Positions 11,651 to 22,706 of a stretch of DNA of 64,000 bases are shown in pieces (the stretch's first letter is position 1; each line of letters opens with the position of its first letter). Made by a program: the position numbers and the translations under genes. This DNA comes from Limnephilus marmoratus (taxonomy: Eukaryota > Arthropoda > Insecta > Trichoptera > Limnephilidae): positions 52,257,285 through 52,321,284 of the forward strand of contig OU862910.1 in assembly GCA_917880885.1 (NCBI GenBank). Direction: 5' to 3'. The notes beneath the pieces are model-generated. The model had not been told where the DNA came from, did no database searches, and saw nothing but the letters and a program-made list of their open reading frames with translations.

Positions 11651-12053
11651 GCATTTAATAAATACGATAGTTCAGCAAAAATGTTAGTATCGACGTCACT
11701 CGTGTCAACAAATTTTGTATCAATGTGTGAAGTTTAGATCAATGTTAGGTATAAACATGACAGGTACAGCACTTACGAGCAGTTATGAAAGTTAGTTTTG
11801 ACATTTCGAGAAGTGTACGGACTGTACTCAACAAAATGTTTGCAACGTGAGTACACAATATCACTATCGAATACTTGCGCATTCATACGGAGGAGGGGCC
11901 TAAAATATGAATAATTTCATTTAATTTACCATAGCTATCAGACTAATGTGCATTACCGAGATATTCACCAATATAAATCACCCCAAATCATGTTCTTAGC
12001 CACCGACACACACATTAAAGTAATAGAATGCAGACATTAAATTTATTGTTTAC

Positions 12054-12340
12054 CTCATCAGTCTTCCGTCCATAAATGACTTGGGTTTCTCTTCTTCTAG
12101 CTCCCCATCGCTCCTCTGTTCAGGCTCCTCTTCCATCCTGACGGGGACCCTGATGGGCGGGTCCCCGCGGCAGGGCAGGGACAAGGGCTGGAGCCCCCGG
12201 CCGCCGCCCTCGTAGGGCTGCGGGTCCCGCCCACTGTCGTAGCGGGGCAGATACATCACGTGGCCTCCGGTGGCCAGGTAAGAGAATGGAGGCTGATGTC
12301 GCATCATGCCGGGTACTACAGGGGGCATGCGGTCATCCTC
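12054..12340 (-). CDS. Exon 10 of unnamed gene
   Basis: It encodes residues 970-1064, starting EDDRMPPVVPGMMRHQPPF and ending EEEKPKSFMDGRLM, then AG to be completed by exon 11. The acceptor is TTTATTTTTATTTCAG and the donor AG|GTAAAC. It is Pro/Gly/Arg-rich in the middle (RDPQPYEGGGRGL) with a short acidic patch (EEEPEQRSDGELEEE). Codon use is far more GC-rich than the surrounding intron. Phase 0 in, phase 2 out. No domain is recognised. Confidence 0.85.
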
Positions 12341-14609
12341 CTGAAATAAAAATAAATAAATTAGATGTTAACTTATAAACTTTTGATTTCTTACTTTCTA
12401 CGGATTGGTTCGCTTTGATCATTTCGTAGAGACATCCAAAATGGCTAAGAGTGTCACTTTTTGATTTAAAAATAACAGTGTCCCTAAATATTTGGAAACT
12501 AATTTATAGATCACGAAAATGTTCACCAATGTCTTACGAGAGTTGTCGATAGTTTTGGCTACTTGCACACAAAACAGCGTATAAAGGACAAAATTTTTTA
12601 ATAACCTTCCAAAAGCCTTAAAGGTAGCCACAAGTCCTAGCAATGATTGAAGGATACATGCTGAATATTAAAAAATAGCGTTTTGAAAACGTACTTACAA
12701 AGATTATAATTTTTTTTTATAACCTTCATTTATTAAACTGTGTTGTTAATTTACCATGAAATATATTTTTTCCTACTAGATGTATGAAAAAATCGTGCAT
12801 TCATCTTAATAAACATTTACAGAAATGTGTATAAGACGTAGTTTAGACAAAAAAGTACCCTTTAACTTTTAATAAAAAAATAAAAATTTAACAAAAAGTT
12901 TTATTGTGGCGTCCTCAAATAAAAGAGAAATTATTTAGAAGTGACCTAACACCTCCATGATCTCTTCAACTGTCTACAGTTTCTGTCAAAAGTTGGGATC
13001 GTCTTTAATATTTAAGCCACCCAAAAATACCTTATTGCGTGCGTCACTTTGTGGTTTTTAATAAGGTTGGATAGATGTTGTTAAGATATGTAAGAACCTC
13101 TGTTTTCGAGTAAAATGTATGTTTGTAAAAAGCAGTTACATTGTGTGTCCATCTTAAATACATAGACCGGAATTTCACGTTAAAATATTTATTTATTTAT
13201 ACAAAATTACACATTTCATAGTACAATCCAGTAGTATTGGCCTAACTGGGTGGCTTTCCCGTGCTGAGGCCCCCTATTTTACAAGAATTTATACATAATA
13301 CATTTCGAAAAAAAAATATTGTTGGTGACGAAAAAACACTTAAAATTAAGATAAATTTAAAGATAAAAAAATATTAAAGTAAAATTAAAAAAATTAAATT
13401 AAATAAAAATCGGCCAAAATATTACACTGCCAGAATCACACACGGACAGAATTTCTCATGATGGAAATTACACCTGCTTAAATTACACTTTCTAAACTCA
13501 CACACTTAAAAAAAACCTTACCTAACTTTTCTTTTTTTACCAATACGAAATTAATTCAGCACAAATTTAAGCCCATTAAGAATAGTTTTAATTCCATCCG
13601 AATGCAATTCTGACAGCGTAATGGAATTCTATATAATTGTTTCTTTTAACGTAAAATTACATAGGCAGGATTTGGAACATTTATCATAAATATTTTGCCA
13701 TGGGTGTTTTAAAAAAAATACCATCTATAATAATTCATTCACTCTTTTTGCTAGGGTGTTATAAACGAAGAGTTTCCGGTATATTGGGAATAAAAAAGAG
13801 CCCTATTGGATGAAACAAAAAAAAACATGCAAAATAATGACCAATTAAAAGATGCGAATATATTTTGGGTCTACAGATAATGAACACTCATTATATTTTA
13901 ATTGGAAAATTTCTGTGTCTGGATATCTGGTTTCCAATGCAGATATAAAACGTTATCGCTTTTTCAGGTTTTTAAACACATTTATCTATTTCTAATGAAC
14001 ATAATACGTGTTATAAAGTATGGAATATATAGCCCGACGTTGATTTAGAGATTTGTCGAAAATTGGTTAGTTTTTTTTTAATTAATGTACCCAACACACA
14101 GAGGGTTAAAATAAAAAATACGAAGAAATAGCAGTGAATAAGTATTATCCACCCAGTAACGGTGTACAATAATGTGTAAACAAAAACAATAATTGTATGT
14201 AAAAAACAGTAAAAAAAACAAGAGGCAATAAAGTTAGAATCAAGATAAAATAAGAGATTCAAGAATTTTTGTAAAATTCTGTGGCCTATCGCTAAATACA
14301 ACCCGAATCTTGCACCTACTGTGTGTGAATGTTACATTTTTTTAAATTATTTATTTATAAAAAAACAGTTAAATAGGTACAAATGTATTTTTGTACCACC
14401 TCTCTAGGCTGAGCTTTTTCCAAAGACTGACACATTCGCACAAAGGGTTGGGGGAAGGTTAAGTTAAATGAAAAGGAATATGGAAAATATCTGGTTTTTT
14501 AGTAGACGATTAAGTGGAAAATCCCAGAGACATCAGATAAGGAACTCATTTCAGTAAAAAAAAATTGTAGGGATCATTAGTAGTAGTTCCTTAGGTGCGT
14601 GTAAAATAC
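12341..14609. other. Intron 9: nothing recognised
   Basis: AT-rich intron of 2,269 nt. The short open frames on the minus strand (12419-12643, 14011-14301) are hydrophobic, low-complexity translations without splice or start support. Confidence 0.5.
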
Positions 14610-14873
14610 CTGATCTGAAGACGGAGGAGTTTGCTGTTGACCAGAGTCATTAGACTTAGCAGTGGAAAGTTTCAATTTTTGCGAGTTCAGTCCATTATTC
14701 AAGGAATTCGGAGCCGATCTGCTCAGAAACCAGTTGCTCTCCGCTTGCTCATTTCCATCATTCTCCTCCAAGTCTGCATCGATTCTCTTGGAGCCTAGAG
14801 CACTGCCGATGGCACCAGAGACGGACTTTTTCAGCTTTTGCAAACTGTTGAAGGGTTGTTGAAACTGTTTGTT
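14610..14873 (-). CDS. Exon 9 of unnamed gene
   Basis: Residues 882-969 in a frame that is open throughout. It has NSLQKLKKSVSGAIGSALGS (890-909), a short basic-then-small-residue segment that could form an amphipathic helix, and NWFLSRSAPNSLN (928-940); the rest is Ser/Gln/Asn-rich. The acceptor CTGACTGCTTTCAG and the donor CAG|GTATTT are good, phase 0 on both sides. The 107-nt intron to exon 8 is short. Exon 9 could be skipped without changing frame. Confidence 0.88.
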
Positions 14874-14980
14874 CTGAAAGCAGTCAGAGAGACATAAAAC
14901 ACTTTTGGACTATTTGACACATCAGGATAAGTTCATACTTTGATTGGTTGGTGCAAGATAAGTTGGTCGTGTTACCGCAC

Positions 14981-15175
14981 CTTGTCTCCGAGGTTGGCCA
15001 GGTGGGTTTCCCTGGGTAGGGAGAGGCTGAAGACTTGCTGGCGGGCGGAGAACTTGGCAGGAGCGTGGTCTGTATTGGCGCTGTGGGGAGAGTCCACTCC
15101 AGCGTCGGAACTGCTTTCCTCTTCCAGGTCTTGTTGGGGAGTCCAGGCCGACAGCAGGGGCCTTTTTGAAGGTTC
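14981..15175 (-). CDS. Exon 8 of unnamed gene
   Basis: Residues 817-881: it begins EPSKRPLLSAWTPQQDLEEE, with the compact motif WTPQQDL followed by an acidic Ser-rich stretch, and finishes QQVFSLSLPRETHLANLGDK. Acceptor TTTGGCTAATTTAG, donor AAG|GTGCGG. Phase 0 at both ends, 65 whole codons. The alternative frames over this interval are longer on paper but do not fit the neighbouring exon phases. Confidence 0.87.
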
Positions 15176-15891
15176 CTAAATTAGCCAAAAAATAGGTATT
15201 ATAATTTTTTCGGGATCAAATATGCGTTCTTACTATGATGTGTGAAAGAGAGACGGGTGATAGAATGGTGTGGGCGCACATGTAATTTTGTTGGCAGTTG
15301 GTTGGTCATATTTGTTTAGCTTTGAAGAAGTCTTTGACTTCTAAATTTTCTTAGGTGACGTGGAAATAAAAAAAAAATAAGTGTTAGATGATAACTTAAA
15401 TGATAACTTCCGAAACCAAGGAGATAACTTCAGATCCACCTCGGCATCTAACATTCGGAATCAGGGATATCATGCACTGCTTTTATTGATTATAAAATAT
15501 ACATCGCCAGATCCATTTTTTGCTTTATTTCTGAATTTAGGCCCAATAATAATATCAAAATGATCTGAAGAATGTAATTTGCCACATTATTCAATAAAAC
15601 CATACGCGAAAAATGGTTCGTAAATATGAGCTTTTATATTTTAAAGCTTTTTTGTAGTACAAATACTACATTTTTTCTAGGTTTGTAAAAATACTTTAAA
15701 AAAAAGTTTATTGCAAAGACCTAGATGTGTTCTACTTGTATTATTTATTTAGGAAAGGTATATACTATTTCTAAGCTACCAAATTTACAAACCAAAAACA
15801 AATAATTTTGACGCGTTCTCTGCATACTCAAAAAATCTCTTTGTTGTACTCAAATATGCAAAATAGTCAAGGAGATTGTTATTAAAATGAC
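15176..15891. other. Intron 7: nothing recognised
   Basis: AT-rich intron of 716 nt. It contains a short local duplication (GATAACTT, repeated around 15390-15430) and no other feature. Confidence 0.5.
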
Positions 15892-16268
15892 CTCTCTTCT
15901 CGTGATGGGTGGACTCGCCGGAGCCACATCTCCGCTATCATCATTATTGGCATCTCCTGAAATGCCGCTGTCCCCGGACTTATCGTGGCTGCCTCGGTCA
16001 GGTCTCGCCGCCCAGCGGTTTCTCTGCTGGCGATGTATTCTCTCCTCGGGGGCGGGGGGCGGCGGGGGCACTGCGGGCGGAAGGGCGGCCTCCTGGGCCT
16101 CCAGGGAGGCCAGCTGTCTCCAGGCCGCCGCGGGGGAGAACCGAGGGATTTCAAGCTGCTTCTTGGGGAGCGTCGGGCGCAGTTGGAGTGCTATGCCGTG
16201 GGGATTCTTCTCTTCGGACATGAGGTCCTCGTGCTCTGGCTCGCTGGACAGGGCCGATTCGGAGGATC
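15892..16268 (-). CDS. Exon 7 of unnamed gene
   Basis: Residues 691-816. An acidic Ser-rich start (GSSESALSSEPEHEDLMSEE) is followed by LRPTLPKKQLEIPRFSPAAA (720-739) with Trp740, a Pro run (VPPPPPAP, 757-764) that could bind SH3, WW or profilin, and DKSGDSGISGDA (786-797), which looks like a phosphorylation-rich segment. The G left by exon 6 completes Gly691; acceptor CATTCCACAG, donor GAG|GTCATT. The GC-rich sequence also produces shadow frames on the other strand, which I discount because only this frame fits the splice phases. Confidence 0.88.
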
Positions 16269-17444
16269 CTGTGGAATGAGATGTAAAAAATAAATTATAC
16301 CGAATAAATCGTCTAAAATGCAAGTTAACTTGCGAAACCTTTGTGTCAACTATATTATTACATTCTTTAAGTTGGTTTATCGAGAAAAAATATACACAAT
16401 AAAAAGGTATAAAATATACTTTAAAAAATTTAAAATACCGTGAACAAAAACAATTATAAAACAACATCAAAATATGGCTAAGTAAATATGAAAATGAGAA
16501 AACCATAAAGATTAATATGAAGTAAAGCCGACAAACAAATTACAGTCAACAAGTGAAGATGAGGAAATCTACAGACATCAAGACGAGGTCTACAAATATG
16601 AAGTAGAGCCACAATCTCTAGTGAGGACTGTGAATTATCTTTATAATTAAATTAAAATAAATATCAATACCCGATAATGGCAAAAATAAATAAATTCATA
16701 CTTTAGAAATTTTTAAAAAAGCTTGTTAGAGGAAAAAGTAATATGTAAAAGGTTCACGTATTTTATGGTATAAGTAAATTTGGTTTAGTGCACAGAGATC
16801 TTATAAGTTTATCCAATCTTTGAATGGGCGAATTTGATATATCTATGCATACAATTATTCTGCAGTGCAATCTTTTCAGTAGCGCAAGAAGGTACCGATA
16901 AGATAATTTAAGACTAAAATAAAATTCTTAATGATGGCCAGGACTCAACTGAGCTAACCGAATTTATAAAAAATCTACATAACGCCAAGATCAACTCGTT
17001 TAACGAAAAACTCGACAAACCATTATTTTTCATTTGTCCACAATCAGAACTACCCTCCTTAAAATTCCACAATTCACTGTGTTCGTTTAATATCGAAATA
17101 CAAAAATATAAAACCGAAGTAATGCATTTACCTAATCACAAGTAAATGCAAGAGTGTAGAACGCATCAAGAGCACCTCCTATATTCCTCTTCCCTTTACC
17201 TTCTTATTAGTTTGGCAACATAAAACTCATAACTCTAGAAGAGATTTTTTTGGCTTAAACTTGTTTAAAATCGTATAAAATAAAATCTCTAAGATTCATA
17301 CAAAATCAGTAAATAAATAAAAGACGAATTAAATTAAATAATCAATTATATACAATGGAGTGGAGTTATTCCAGAACAGCGGTCGACGATGATCAAAGCA
17401 CAAGAAGATAGTTTAAAAAAAATCACAATTGTTTTGTTATTTAC
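16269..17444. other. Intron 6: nothing recognised
   Basis: AT-rich intron of 1,176 nt with no repeat or exon that I can identify. Confidence 0.5.
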
Positions 17445-17662
17445 CTTGTGGTAGATCTAGTCTCGTATTGTAGTCATGTTTGTTGGTCTGCTGGATGACC
17501 TCTTCCTCCAACGGGTATCCGTTGGTCTTGGGGAAATCCTTATAGTTCATTTCCAGGTGTCTTCGCACTTTTTCGTGCGCGTCCAACTCTTGTTCCGCCA
17601 CGGGTTGAATTGTCTTATCCATGCCGAAGTAAAATGACTTACTCGGCTGATTCGCTTGATTC
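17445..17662 (-). CDS. Exon 6 of unnamed gene
   Basis: Residues 618-690 plus one base. It encodes KNQANQPSKSFYFGMDKTIQ, in which KSFYFGMD (626-633) is an aromatic island in an otherwise polar protein and a likely short binding motif, then a charged helical-looking segment (EQELDAHEKVRRHLEMNY). Acceptor CTTTGGTTTTAG, donor CAAG|GTAAAT. Phase 2 in, phase 1 out. Confidence 0.87.
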
Positions 17663-17929
17663 CTAAAACCAAAGTGCAGAGTTCAAACACAAGAAGCATG
17701 CTATTCAATAACGGATCTTTTGGAACATAATGACAGCACTGTTTGGATAATGATAATGGGAAAGTCGAAGGAAAATACACGTAAAGGCGTAATATCTGTG
17801 TGAACTGGTAAAACAAATATTTGGAAAAGCTAGAGCTAGAAGGCGTAGACCACAATAATTAGTTTGTTGGTAAAAAGCCTGAGATTTTTTATAAAACTCA
17901 GATAAAATGTGTACGTGATTTGAGTTTTT

Positions 17930-18378
17930 CATGGGCAAAACAAATATAATGATTCATTTTTGGCTTATTATGCCGTGTGGCCCTGCCTCCTTATTTAGCA
18001 AATGTTTCGAATGATATCGGGGTGCGTAGGCCAGACAGAACGGACCATCTCCAAATGGATCTCAAGAACACTTACGAGCGCGTAAACGGTAATCGGTAAT
18101 CGGTAATCGCCGAGAATTTATTGCGGAGGCAATTAAAATCCTCAAAAACCGAAAAATATTTTTAGGGACGATGGGACTAAGCTTAATAGCTATGCTTACG
18201 AAAATAAACAGGTAAAAGCACATAACGCTAGCGGCACGGGAGTCACTTCTACACTTATAAACCCACAATTCTCCACGATCTTCACAACTGCCCTGACGAT
18301 GGACACTGTATAACGCTGTTCGAAACGTTAGCAAAAGGAGGAAGTAACACGGCGTGATTACCCAAAAAATAATCACCA
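17930..18378. mobile_element. Penelope-like terminal repeats, inverted pair
   Basis: Lying in intron 5 (17663-18420), the left end (17963-18010) reads ATGCCGTGTGGCCCTGCCTC and TTTAGCAAATGTTTCGAA on the plus strand. The right end (18288-18360) reads CTGACGATGGACACTGTATA, GTTCGAAACGTTAGCAAAAG and AACACGGCGTGATTACC, the same module inverted. Similar modules at 23.4, 34.5, 39.6 and 63.9 kb define a family. The inverted arrangement of incomplete ends is common in Penelope-like elements. No reverse transcriptase is visible between them. Confidence 0.55.
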
Positions 18379-18420
18379 TAAAAGGTACAAAACAAAGCCA
18401 GAAAGGAATTTGTAACATAC

Positions 18421-19691
18421 TTGTCCCAGGCTGCTTCCTGCTTGACTCTGCTGGGAGACTGCTCGGGAGTGGATTCCTTCCCTGATGCCTGGCCTCTATC
18501 AGCCAGCACTCTGCTCTCCCTTCTGTTCCTCACGTTTTCTCGACTCACCTTATCATTGGGCAACACTTTTGTACCGTTTAACTTCGCGGCAGTTTTCGAA
18601 TCCTCCTTTTTGTCTTCCCTGACAACGCGCGAAGTTCGATCTGCAGGGCTATTTTGCTTGAACCTATCCATAGTTTGAATGTTTGACTTTGTTTGCGTTG
18701 AGGTAATTCTTGCACCATTAACTGCCGAGTTTTTAATATTTCTATCATCTTGTTTAGTGACTATTTTTTCTTTGACAATTTTGCTCTCCACACTATTTAT
18801 CTTTGAATCATTTTCTTTTTTGTAACTAGGCTTGGTTGGGGTGAACTTGTTATTGGTTTCGGCTCTCTCAGGACTTAGTCTGGCATTCACGACACTCCTT
18901 AATTTCTTAGTGGCCATCATCAGTTCCTTCTGGAATTCATCAGATGCGATTCCAGTGGATAATCCTAAGGCAGGTGCAGATTTTCTATTATTTATGGCAT
19001 CAGTTTTATCTTCCCTTTCCTTGTATCTATATTCTACGTGTGTGTCGTCGCGATCGTTGAATTTATTTTGACTTTCTAAAAGATTTTTTCTTTCGTTGTG
19101 CATTCTATTAACACCGTTTTGATTTAAACTTTCTTGGACTAGGCTATTATCAAATGACTTTTCTCTCCGCATCACGAGAGGATCGGCGCTTTGTTTCTTA
19201 AATCGTTCAGAATTTCTGAAACCTTTATTTGACTCGAACCTTGATTCAGTTCCTTTCGCTTTTTCTTTGTACATATTTTGTTGCGAGTGTTTGGTTCTGA
19301 TTAGTTCTTGTCTACTGAAAGCTGATTGCAAAATGTTTTCTTCTCTTTTCAAAGACGAATGCGTTTGTACCATATCATCTTCTCTGCTGCTGGGATATTT
19401 CAAATATTCGTCTCTTTCTCTAGAAGGAGATCTTAGCAACTTTTCTCTTTCGTTGTACCTAGTTTGTTCGAATATATCATTTGGATGATGTCGAGGTGTT
19501 TCTAGATCAAACGATCTCATTGGATCTTGAGAATGGTGTGTATTGGGCTTGACGTCGTGATTGTGTTTTGTAGTTTTCTTGGTTTCCGCTCTGGTTTTGA
19601 ATAGTCGAAGTTTTCTTGAAGGAGGCTGCGGAACGTGATGGTCGTAGCCATGAGGCGCATTCCATGAATCGGGAGAGGAGCTCCCCTGTGT
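18421..19691 (-). CDS. Exon 5 of unnamed gene (largest exon)
   Basis: Residues 195-617, over a third of the visible protein. It starts TQGSSSPDSWNAPHGYDHHV, followed by a basic stretch PSRKLRLFKTRAETKKTTKH, and continues as a long polar region rich in Arg, Lys, Glu, Asp, Ser and Asn with few hydrophobic residues, ending SPSRVKQEAAWD. No folded domain is seen; disorder is inferred from composition. The acceptor TTTATTTGCTTTCAG follows the CAG end of exon 4 in phase 0, and the donor AA|GTATGTTAC leaves two bases. The frame stays open past the donor, but that extension is hydrophobic and unlike the rest, so I end the exon at 18421. Confidence 0.92.
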
Positions 19692-19806
19692 CTGAAAGCA
19701 AATAAACATACTATTACAACTACTTGATTTTTTTCAATTGCTACAACATGAATATCCTTTTTAATATATATTTACTGAACAAGATAACAATTTCTATAAA
19801 ACCAAC

Positions 19807-19940
19807 CTGTGTAGGAGGAGGAGGTGGTGCCTTGTATTTCTTCTTCATATTTTTGACTTTTGTTTTGGATGGAACTATTTCTTCACTATTTCGAAGATCG
19901 GGTTCCGATCCAAACCTTTTTGATTGTACCGCAAACGATT
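19807..19940 (-). CDS. Exon 4 of unnamed gene
   Basis: Residues 150-194. It carries SKRFGSEPDLRNSEE (156-170) and KNMKKKYKAPPPPPTQ (179-194). A basic cluster followed directly by a Pro run resembles actin-regulator or SH3-ligand motifs, for instance the basic-Pro motifs of Cordon-bleu proteins; that is only a resemblance. Exon 3 supplies the first base of Glu150. Acceptor TTGTTGTTATTTTAG, donor CAG|GTTGGT. Phase 1 in, 0 out. Confidence 0.88.
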
Positions 19941-20059
19941 CTAAAATAACAACAAAAAACTTTTAATTCTTTCCATCACAGTATTTTTGAATATGGTGGA
20001 ATATGGTAATAAGTAATAAGTTAAATAATAACTATTAATAAAAAAGTTAATATTTTTAC

Positions 20060-20207
20060 CTGCAATGGGCTCTTCCAAATGCAAGTGTGTATGAGACCTG
20101 TGAAGAGGGTCTCTCTGATTTGAGAGGTAAGAGAACCTGGGCTGCAGTTGTTGTCTCTCTCCTTCATAGATTTCCTGGGTGATACTTTTAGACCTGTGTA
20201 CCTGATT
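20060..20207 (-). CDS. Exon 3 of unnamed gene
   Basis: Residues 101-149 plus one base. It begins NQVHRSKSITQEIYEGERQQ and ends RSHTHLHLEEPIA. It is His/Arg/Gln-rich; HRSKSITQ is a plausible basophilic kinase site. The motif RDPLH at the end of exon 2 recurs here as QRDPLHRSH, a small internal repeat across the junction. Acceptor ATTGCTATTTCAG, donor GCAG|GTAAAA. Confidence 0.87.
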
Positions 20208-20406
20208 CTGAAATAGCAATAAGCGTGTGAATTTATCATTTATAATAGACGTGCAAAATATATTATTATGTGCTTATGAATCGGATTTGATTATCGCGGG
20301 TATCTGCATAATTTTCGTACCATTTAGAAACAACTAGCTTTTTATGATTTTTTTCCTCCCTTTTATTTTTATTTTTAACTTTATGAGTAAAACCTCAAAT
20401 TATAAT

Positions 20407-20568
20407 CTTCACATGTAGCAAACACTTTGTGGGAATACATAATTATAATAAACACCATTAAATAACTTTGTTTTGAACCCCTGAGGAAGGTTCAGGACGA
20501 ACCGAAACTGGTTGTATTAAGAAATAATAAAGTGGAATTGAAACAAAGTTATTTAATTGTGATTATTG
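20407..20568 (+). mobile_element. Penelope-like terminal repeat inserted in TIR element
   Basis: A 10-bp direct repeat AAATTATAAT flanks the segment (20397-20406 and 20569-20578), marking an insertion. Inside, TAAATAACTTTGTTTTGAAC is echoed inverted by GAAACAAAGTTATTTAATTG. The core CTGAGGAAGGTTCAGGACGA then ACCGAAACTGG has the layout of the other Penelope-like ends in this window. No coding sequence. Confidence 0.65.
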
Positions 20569-20728
20569 AAATTATAATATTTAATTAAATGAAGACAATA
20601 TTAGCGAAACTTAATCGAAAATCTGGAAACTGTGCTGTGTCAATAATATGAGCGTTAAGAAAATGAAGATAATGTTGGTAGTTCTTAGTCGAAGTATGAT
20701 GCAGTTAAAAGTAACCGAATTGGATATA

Positions 20729-20801
20729 GACACTTTATCTCAGCTGGTAGAGCTGTTGCCATGTAAGCAGAAGGTCCTGGGTTCGAGTCCCAGAGGTGCC
20801 A
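20729..20801 (+). repeat. tRNA-like sequence inside TIR element
   Basis: The 5' GACACTT can pair with 3' AGGTGCC at six of seven positions. The D-arm reads CTCAGCTGGTAGAGC, and the T-arm CTGGGTTCGAGTCCCAG is perfect with B box GGTTCGAGTCC. The anticodon stem (GTTGC/GCAGA) is imperfect and the loop CATGTAA lacks U33, so it is probably a relic rather than a working tRNA. Length is 72-73 nt, normal for a tRNA. Confidence 0.7.
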
Positions 20802-20878
20802 ATATCTTTTTCTGATTTTTCAGTCTCCAGATTTTCGATAGAGTTTCGCTAATATTGTCTGCATTTAATTAAAATGAA

Positions 20879-21300
20879 ATATGAAACTTTTTAAAAATTA
20901 TTTCAGACAGTGAAAAACTAAAAAAAACGGCTGATTAATTCTTTAACGATTATAATAGTCTCGTGTCATATATACTGTAAAGTTTTTATTCTACAAAAAT
21001 TTCATATATTTTAATGGAAATACCCGAGCTAAATTCTTTTTACATACATTACAAATCAATATTATTCGATATCATTATTTTGTTTGTTAAGAATAATATT
21101 TTTTTTTTAAAGTATCCACACTTTTTTTAATTTTTAATGTCGTTTGGGAGACAATTATATAAGTTGCCCTCCTCGTAATCAATGGATTGCTTGCCATTGT
21201 TAGTGTGGATGGAGTTATATCTTAAAAAAATATTTCGTTTCAAAGTTGAAAGTCGATCAAAAGGCAACCCATTTTATTGTACTAAGTATATGTGACTAAC
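20879..21300. other. Intron 2, 5' part: nothing recognised
   Basis: AT-rich; no repeat or exon identified. Confidence 0.5.
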
Positions 21301-21435
21301 GTGTAAAGGGTCCCGGTCGTGCGGTAGAGCCAAGGAGAGGGGTCTCCTGCCCCCGCTGATGGTTCCTCCTGAATGAAGGATGGCCCCATTGTTGGTGCTG
21401 CGAAGGCGGGGGTTGGTGTCCAGGTCTGGAAGAAC
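21301..21435 (-). CDS. Exon 2 of unnamed gene
   Basis: Residues 56-100, beginning VLPDLDTNPRLRSTNNGAIL and ending RRPLSLALPHDRDPLH; the RDPLH motif recurs in exon 3. Acceptor TTAAACCTTTCAG, donor CAC|GTTAGT. Exactly 45 codons, phase 0 on both sides. No domain recognised. The Ser/Gly-rich centre (SGGTISGG) suggests a flexible linker. Confidence 0.87.
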
Positions 21436-21559
21436 CTGAAAGGTTTAACGGAAAACAAATAAACGAGCGAGCACGATTGACATCCTGCAGGCTGCATCCT
21501 GAAACGAACTATCCTAATGAAATACCTAAGGCGACTTCGCTATGTCTTTCGTCAATGTT

Positions 21560-22706
21560 CCCATGGATTTTAATAATAATATTTGGATGATTTATATAGC
21601 GCCGTTTTTGTGAAAAATCACCTCAAGGGCGCTGTACAAACTTATAATACATTTCTAAAATCTAAAAAACTACAAGCTAGACAAACAATTAAAAACAACT
21701 TATGGCTAAAAATTGCATACACCGGTTCATTGATCACCGATACGAAAATATATGTACAATATTTTGACCAATGAACGCGATGCTGCCTAAAATTTAATGA
21801 AAACAAGACCATACTTACCTGAGAGGTCGCTTGAGATTAACACTATATTGTCCATTAAAAGAAATTTAGATAGAGTTCGCACGCAGAGGACATTATTGTA
21901 AACACATGTTATTTAATCCTGAAAAATATTTTAATTTTAATATGTAATGTATTCTTTGACGAGTGTATTTTGGAAAGTAAAGGCAACATGTAAAGGTGGG
22001 TGGTGCAGTAGTACCTATAAGGATTTGATCTTTCTAAATGTGATTCGTCAAGAGACAGATTGATGTGTAAGGAATCGAGTAATTTTAATTCAGTAAGAAA
22101 AGTGTGATTAAGACATAGCACAGACAATACAAGTATGATACTCTCAAATAGGTATATTTAAATTACGGGTATGAGAGCCCAAAAAGGAAGGTTTTTAGTT
22201 TGGACCTAAACTCTGTTGGGCTTGTTATGCATCTTAATTCCGGAGGGAGTCTATTCCAAGCCTTAGGCCCAGATACTCCGAAAGCACGATCTCCAAACAT
22301 AGTATTTGGCTTTCGTTTAGGTTCTATTAGTCTGCCTTTAGCAGATGAAGTTGCTGATCTAAGGGTTAATTGTCTCGGACCAGTATTTTCCGGGACGCAT
22401 AATTCGGAGATGTAAGGTGGGGCCATTTCGTTGATTGATTTAAATACCATCCAGCACAATTTGTACTGGATTCTCTCAGGGCACTTGAGCCAGTGAAGGT
22501 TACGAAGGTGTTCTGAAATATGCGAATATTTAGAAACCCCAGTTATGAGCCTTGCCGCTGCATTAAACACGGATTGAAGTTTGTCAATTTGATATTTTGG
22601 TAGACTAGCGTAGATGCCGTTACAGTAATCGAGCCGCGAGACTACGTAAGAGTTAATTAATAGTTTTGTCGCCTCTGTAGGAAGGTGTAAGTTATGTATC
22701 TTAGAA
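21560..22706 (-). mobile_element. L2/CR1-like LINE, 3' end with RT C-terminus
   Basis: A frame open from 22706 to 22163 on the minus strand encodes the C-terminal part of a LINE polyprotein: VSRLDYCNGIYASLPKYQID, then FNAAARLITGVSKYSHISEH, LRNLHWLKCPERIQYKL, APPYISELC, FGDRAFGVSGPKAWNRLPPE and LKTFLFG before the stop. The 3' UTR ends with GTACAGCGCCCTTGAGGTGA and GGCGCTATATAAATCATCCA plus a short AAT-rich tail, a 3' end style typical of the L2 group. The catalytic RT motifs are missing (5' truncation), yet this part is uninterrupted, so the insertion is fairly young. It lies in intron 1 (21436-23805). Confidence 0.85.

Larger units (their letters stand above)
20358..20878 (+). mobile_element. 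TIR element with tRNA-like core (copy 3)
   Basis: The outer left segment GAGTAAAACCTCAAATTATA is separated from the arm by a 162-bp insertion (20407-20568). The left arm (ATTTAATTAAATGAAGACAA, then CGAAAATCTGGAAAC) and right arm (CAGTCTCCAGATTTTCGATA ... ATTGTCTGCATTTAATTAAA) are inverted. The interior shares the block CTTAGTCGAAGTATGATG with copy 1 and holds a nearly complete tRNA-like sequence. It lies in intron 2 (20208-21300). Confidence 0.75.

Noticed and set aside
18282..18420. Extension of exon 5 reading frame beyond the donor
   Set aside because: The extension is hydrophobic, overlaps a Penelope-like repeat, and the donor at 18420 gives a perfect phase match to exon 6.
20729..20801. 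Functional tRNA gene
   Set aside because: The anticodon stem is imperfect, U33 is missing and the sequence sits inside a repeated TIR element.
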